Shown: in pieces, positions 61,138 through 64,000 of the stretch | How positions within the stretch are numbered: position 1 is the stretch's first letter | Layout: each line of letters opens with the position of its first letter | From: Gemmatimonadota bacterium | GTDB taxonomy: Bacteria > Gemmatimonadota > Gemmatimonadetes > Palauibacterales > KS3-K002 | Assembly: GCA_020344215.1 (NCBI GenBank) | Contig: CP070815.1 | Location: 2,275,563-2,339,562 of the forward strand | Reading direction: 5' to 3' | DNA length: 64,000 nucleotides | Position numbers and translations under genes: made by a program | Notes under the pieces: model-generated | Seen by the model: the letters and a program-made list of their open reading frames with translations, nothing else | The model's database searches: none | Told to the model about the DNA's origin: nothing

Positions 61138-62049
61138 TCAGTTTGGTGGCTGCCTGAGTCCGTTCAGCGTCGCCTGCAGAAGATCGTTTGCCGCGGTCTC
61201 CGAGACCGCATCGAGCACCACGACCACGAAGCGATCGCGGCTCCCGTACGACACGAACATGCCGTTCTCGGTCTCCACCGTCCGTGATTCGCCGGCGTCG
61301 GGCAAGTATCCCCGCTTAAACGACGTCAGGGCTCCGGCGGCATCGCTATCACTCGCGTAGCGGACCAGCAGCAGATAGGTCGAGCCCGGCGCGTAGCGCG
61401 CCAGCACGGCGTCGGTCTCGCTACTCAACTCGAGGATGTTCTCTCGAGCCAGGTAGTAGTGATAGTTGAGTGACTGATGGAGATGAAAGAACCGCTGGCT
61501 GGAGGCTACGAGCCCATCGCCGGGCAGCATGGCCACCAGGTCTGGCGGGTCTGACGCGGGCGGCAGACGTTGCGATATCGCCCGCGCGACGTCCAGCAGG
61601 GCGCGATCCGAATCGGCGGTGCGCTCCTCGGACGCGACACACACGTAGTAGCGGTCTTGCCAAAAGCAGAGCACGCGGCCCCGCTGCTCGTAGCCGCCAC
61701 CGATACCGGCCTCCTCACGTTCCCGAGCGTGGCTGAACACGCCATAGGCGTCGGCCGGGCCCCCCATGTCGAACAGTTCGACCGTGATATCGGGGCCCTG
61801 CGAACCGGCGTAGACGGCCACGACGACCTGGTTGAAGGCATAGGAGCGATACACTTCGCCGGCGCCGTTGATGTAATCGAAGATCGTCTCGCGGTCGTAG
61901 TAGGTCGCGGACGCGCTGCGCGTCCAGCCACCGATCTGTTCAGGAAGGAGGTCGATCACTGCCGTCCTATCCGGGTCCCGGTCCCCGCAACCGTGCAGAG
62001 CCGTGCTCATTAGAGCCAACGCCGCCAGCGCGGGAACCGATCTCCACAT
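61138..62049 (-). CDS. DUF6599 lipoprotein (second copy)
   Basis: 303 aa from the ATG at 62049; a longer start at 62079 is possible, and neither has a clear ribosome binding site. Lipobox ALHGC gives Cys22. Core segments GWTRSASATYYDRETIFDYINGAGEVYRSYAF, ELFDMGGPADAYGVFSH and ALTSFKRGYLPDAGE show DUF6599. It is paired with DUF362, mirroring the DUF6599 next to the aldo/keto reductase 7 kb away. Confidence 0.85.
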   Translation of the reverse strand: MWRSVPALAALALMSTALHGCGDRDPDRTAVIDLLPEQIGGWTRSASATYYDRETIFDYINGAGEVYRSYAFNQVVVAVYAGSQGPDITVELFDMGGPADAYGVFSHAREREEAGIGGGYEQRGRVLCFWQDRYYVCVASEERTADSDRALLDVARAISQRLPPASDPPDLVAMLPGDGLVASSQRFFHLHQSLNYHYYLARENILELSSETDAVLARYAPGSTYLLLVRYASDSDAAGALTSFKRGYLPDAGESRTVETENGMFVSYGSRDRFVVVVLDAVSETAANDLLQATLNGLRQPPN

Positions 62050-62257
62050 GGGAGGGAACGTCGCAAAAAAGTTTGCCATCGGGTATCGAAGCGAAGGTAG
62101 CTCTGCGACAAAAGGCGAGTCAAGCGACTTGACTTCTGAAGCGCACGGCAGCCGCGCCACAGAGCCGTTCGGGCGGCAACGCGCTCCGCAACCCTCCAGC
62201 CGTCTCGAACGTCCAACAACTGGAATCGGCGGTTGGCTCCCAGTTCGAGGTACTATA

Positions 62258-62767
62258 ATGTCGCGCCTACTTGTACTCTCATGTGTTGCGCTGTTCGTCG
62301 GCGTGGGCTGCCAGCCTGCCGGGCCGCCGCCGGCGGGACCGCTGGAGGGGGCCTGGCGCCTCAGCGAGGTGCAGTTGACCGGGCCGAACGGCGGGCGCGT
62401 CGACACGCAGCCGCTGCCGGGCCTGTATATCTTCGTGCGGCATCACTACAGCATCGTCCGAATGCTGGGCGGGCAACTCCCCCCGGACAACGCTCGTCTC
62501 TGGTACCCGACGGTAGCGGAGAAGGCCCGGCAACACGACGCGATCATCGTCAACGCGGGCACCTACGAGCTCGGCGACTCGATTCTGACGACGCACCCGA
62601 TCGCCGCGAAGACGCCGGAGTTCATCGGCGGTCGAACGGTCTACGAATGGAGGATGGTCGGCGACAGCCTCTGGTTGACGACCTTGGACATCCGCTCACG
62701 CGATGAGCTCCAGGACCCGTTCGTCGCCGACTACCGGCTGGTGATAAAGCTCGTTCGGGCCGAGTGA
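62258..62767 (+). CDS. Lipocalin-like lipoprotein
   Basis: 169 aa. Lipobox VGVGC gives Cys16. The lipocalin-like core starts GAWRLSEVQL, followed by LPGLYIFVRHHYSIVRM, YELGDSILTTHP and YEWRMVGDSLWLTT, a small beta-barrel common in environmental bacteria. Ligand unknown. ATG at 62258 with GAGG. It is divergent from the second DUF6599 gene. Confidence 0.82.
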   Translation: MSRLLVLSCVALFVGVGCQPAGPPPAGPLEGAWRLSEVQLTGPNGGRVDTQPLPGLYIFVRHHYSIVRMLGGQLPPDNARLWYPTVAEKARQHDAIIVNAGTYELGDSILTTHPIAAKTPEFIGGRTVYEWRMVGDSLWLTTLDIRSRDELQDPFVADYRLVIKLVRAE

Positions 62768-62879
62768 CGGGGCGCCTGCCGGGCCGGCTACAGGGTTGGG
62801 TTAGGCGCTGCTCGACGCGCGCGATGAGTCCGACCCCGAGCCGGGGCGCGGCCCACTCGTTCCTGGAGGGGTAGGTGAC

Positions 62880-63050
62880 GTGAACAGAGGCGATTGGAAG
62901 TGCCGTTGGGCGGTGCTGGCTATCGGCGTGGCTGTTTGCCTGTCATGCACGGACACAACGGGAGAGGATCACCCCGACGACTCCGAGCCATCGTGGCTCG
63001 AGACACATGCGGTCCCGATAGACAATGCAGATCCTGACGTCCGTCTCTGA
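62880..63050 (+). CDS. Short secreted peptide, possible truncated lipoprotein
   Basis: 56 aa. GTG at 62880 with GGAGG upstream; signal-like VLAIGVAVCLSC gives a lipobox Cys23, then an acidic linker and SWLETHAVPIDNADPD. The last segment resembles the opening of secreted erythromycin-esterase-like proteins, so this may be a truncated gene. Low certainty. Confidence 0.45.
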   Translation: MNRGDWKCRWAVLAIGVAVCLSCTDTTGEDHPDDSEPSWLETHAVPIDNADPDVRL

Positions 63051-63127
63051 TTCACAGGTGGGATTGCCTAGTACCATAATCCAGATCTATCGCGCCCCTG
63101 GACCAGCTCGGCGGCTCGGGGCATGCC

Positions 63128-64000
63128 CTAGCGCGGCACGCGCAACGGGGCGGCGATCAAGAAGGTGTTGACCGTACGCACCTTCCCGGAAAACTCGAAG
63201 TTGTGCTTTTGGCTGTACTCGTAGGCCGACGGATCGAGGCCGATGCCGTGGTGGTACACTATGCCCCGCTCGATATCGACGTAGTTCCACAGCCCGTACC
63301 TCAAGTAGTCGGGTGACAGGGCGGTGATGCGACGCCGGCCGGTAGGGAGGTGGATCAGGGTCAAAGCGATGTAAGTCTCTCCTCGGGACCACTGCAGGCT
63401 CGGTCGGAAGACGTAGTCCCCGGCCTGGGCCATCGCGTACGCTGCTAGGATCGAGCGGCGGAATAGCTCCTGCCGTTCCAGCATCCCCTCGTACGTCGCC
63501 ATCTCGGCCTGGAGTTCGATTCTGCGGAGCTGCGCGTGGAGCTCGATGAGCGAGGCAACCATGGCGATTCCGCTAAACGCGCCTGACCAGTCAGACTCCA
63601 TCTGCCCCCGCAAGTCCGACATGGCCGCACCTTGATAGTCGCCCAGTTGCCGCTGTGAGAACGCCTGGTTGTGATAGTGGTTTGCGAGATTCTGGTACCG
63701 CGTGGCCTCCGCGGCGGCGAAAGTCCCCGCGCCCGGACCCGCAGAGCCGCCGAGGGTGGATGCGAGTTGCGTCAGTTGCGCCTGTAGCCGAGGTATCGAG
63801 GCGTCCAGGCCGCTCAGACTCGTTTCTTGGGAAATCGGGGTAACGCCGTGCCGATAGCTCTGGTCGCCCGTCACGGGGTCGTACGCGGCGACCAAGAGTT
63901 CGCCGATGAAAGCTATTCTGTCGGGGTAAGCGCGAATCTGCACCGGGTACAGTCGCGCCGTGCTCTCAACCTCCGCCTCGAAGGCTTCCTCACCCGAAGC
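63128..64000 (-). CDS. Uncharacterised protein, partial at the window edge
   Basis: At least 290 residues; the frame remains open to base 64000, so the true start lies outside the window. It is helical and Gln/Ala-rich (LQAQLTQLASTLGG, TFAAAEATRYQNLANHYHNQ, ELHAQLRRIELQAEMATYEGMLERQ), with a C-terminal beta-rich part (LQWSRGETYIALTLIHLPTGRRRITALSPDYL, YHHGIGLDPSAYEYS). No family is recognised. Visible Cys are absent. Confidence 0.6.
   Translation of the reverse strand, partial: ASGEEAFEAEVESTARLYPVQIRAYPDRIAFIGELLVAAYDPVTGDQSYRHGVTPISQETSLSGLDASIPRLQAQLTQLASTLGGSAGPGAGTFAAAEATRYQNLANHYHNQAFSQRQLGDYQGAAMSDLRGQMESDWSGAFSGIAMVASLIELHAQLRRIELQAEMATYEGMLERQELFRRSILAAYAMAQAGDYVFRPSLQWSRGETYIALTLIHLPTGRRRITALSPDYLRYGLWNYVDIERGIVYHHGIGLDPSAYEYSQKHNFEFSGKVRTVNTFLIAAPLRVPR

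Noticed and set aside
62234..62260. Promoter-like TTGGCT and TATAAT just before the lipocalin gene
   Set aside because: The TATAAT overlaps the start codon and the spacing is 14 bases, so it cannot serve as a normal promoter for this gene.
1..64000. CRISPR arrays or classical phage-defence gene clusters
   Set aside because: No regularly spaced direct repeats and no Cas, restriction, CBASS, Thoeris or retron-like genes were seen; only the Fic fragment and RHH protein hint at a lost module.

Overview
The window is high-GC bacterial chromosome with a strong G/C bias at third codon positions, many secreted lipoproteins, TAT-type signals and several ECF sigma factors. Gene content (TIGR02999-type ECF sigma factor with a kinase-gene stub, GldA/GldG-like ABC module, TPR and TolB-propeller lipoproteins, DUF6599/DUF362 proteins) resembles an uncultured Gemmatimonadota-like heterotroph. 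That placement is inferred from content only; there is no rRNA or ribosomal protein gene here.

Layout. 0-4 kb: ankyrin/serine-hydrolase fusion, a TolB-like propeller split into two overlapping frames, and a DsrE protein. 4-6.4 kb: a minus-strand operon CDGSH - ArsM-like methyltransferase - DUF3224 - RidA - DsrE. The methyltransferase has an in-frame UGA exactly where relatives carry a conserved Cys, coding sequence continues for 56 codons to a TAA three bases before the next gene, and a SECIS-like hairpin follows the UGA. I read it as a candidate selenoprotein. 6.6-11 kb: a four-repeat small protein, an SSS symporter with two tiny overlapping membrane proteins, and an M20 amidohydrolase. 11-29 kb: metabolic and housekeeping genes (MBL-fold hydrolase, acyl-CoA dehydrogenase, TPR lipoprotein, cold-shock protein, archaeal-type fructose-1,6-bisphosphatase, thioesterase, MFS, ECF sigma, CrtI-like oxidoreductase, 5'-3' exonuclease, TfoX domain).

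29-42 kb: tRNA-Asp; a three-gene gliding-type ABC module (ATPase, permease-GldG fusion, DUF4340); tRNA-Val and tRNA-Ala; an M16 peptidase pair; a CLC antiporter with CBS and TrkA-C domains; a decayed DUF423 gene; and an HD-GYP response regulator. 42-45.3 kb: a four-tRNA cluster followed by a mobile-element graveyard: a partial second copy of tRNA-Pro 1.2 kb downstream, an RHH regulator, the C-terminal end of an IS110 transposase and a Fic fragment that it interrupts. 45.3-53 kb: two secreted HExxH proteins, a CPBP-like membrane protein, creatininase plus SDR, an ECF sigma factor with an overlapping membrane coiled-coil partner, and a pirin.

53.3-62 kb: a redox block built from TAT-exported ferredoxin-type aldo/keto reductase, two DUF362 proteins, two DUF6599 proteins, and a NapH/NapG-like membrane polyferredoxin with six CxxC-type cysteine clusters. 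The paired families suggest one uncharacterised envelope electron-transfer system. The window ends in a gene running off the right edge.
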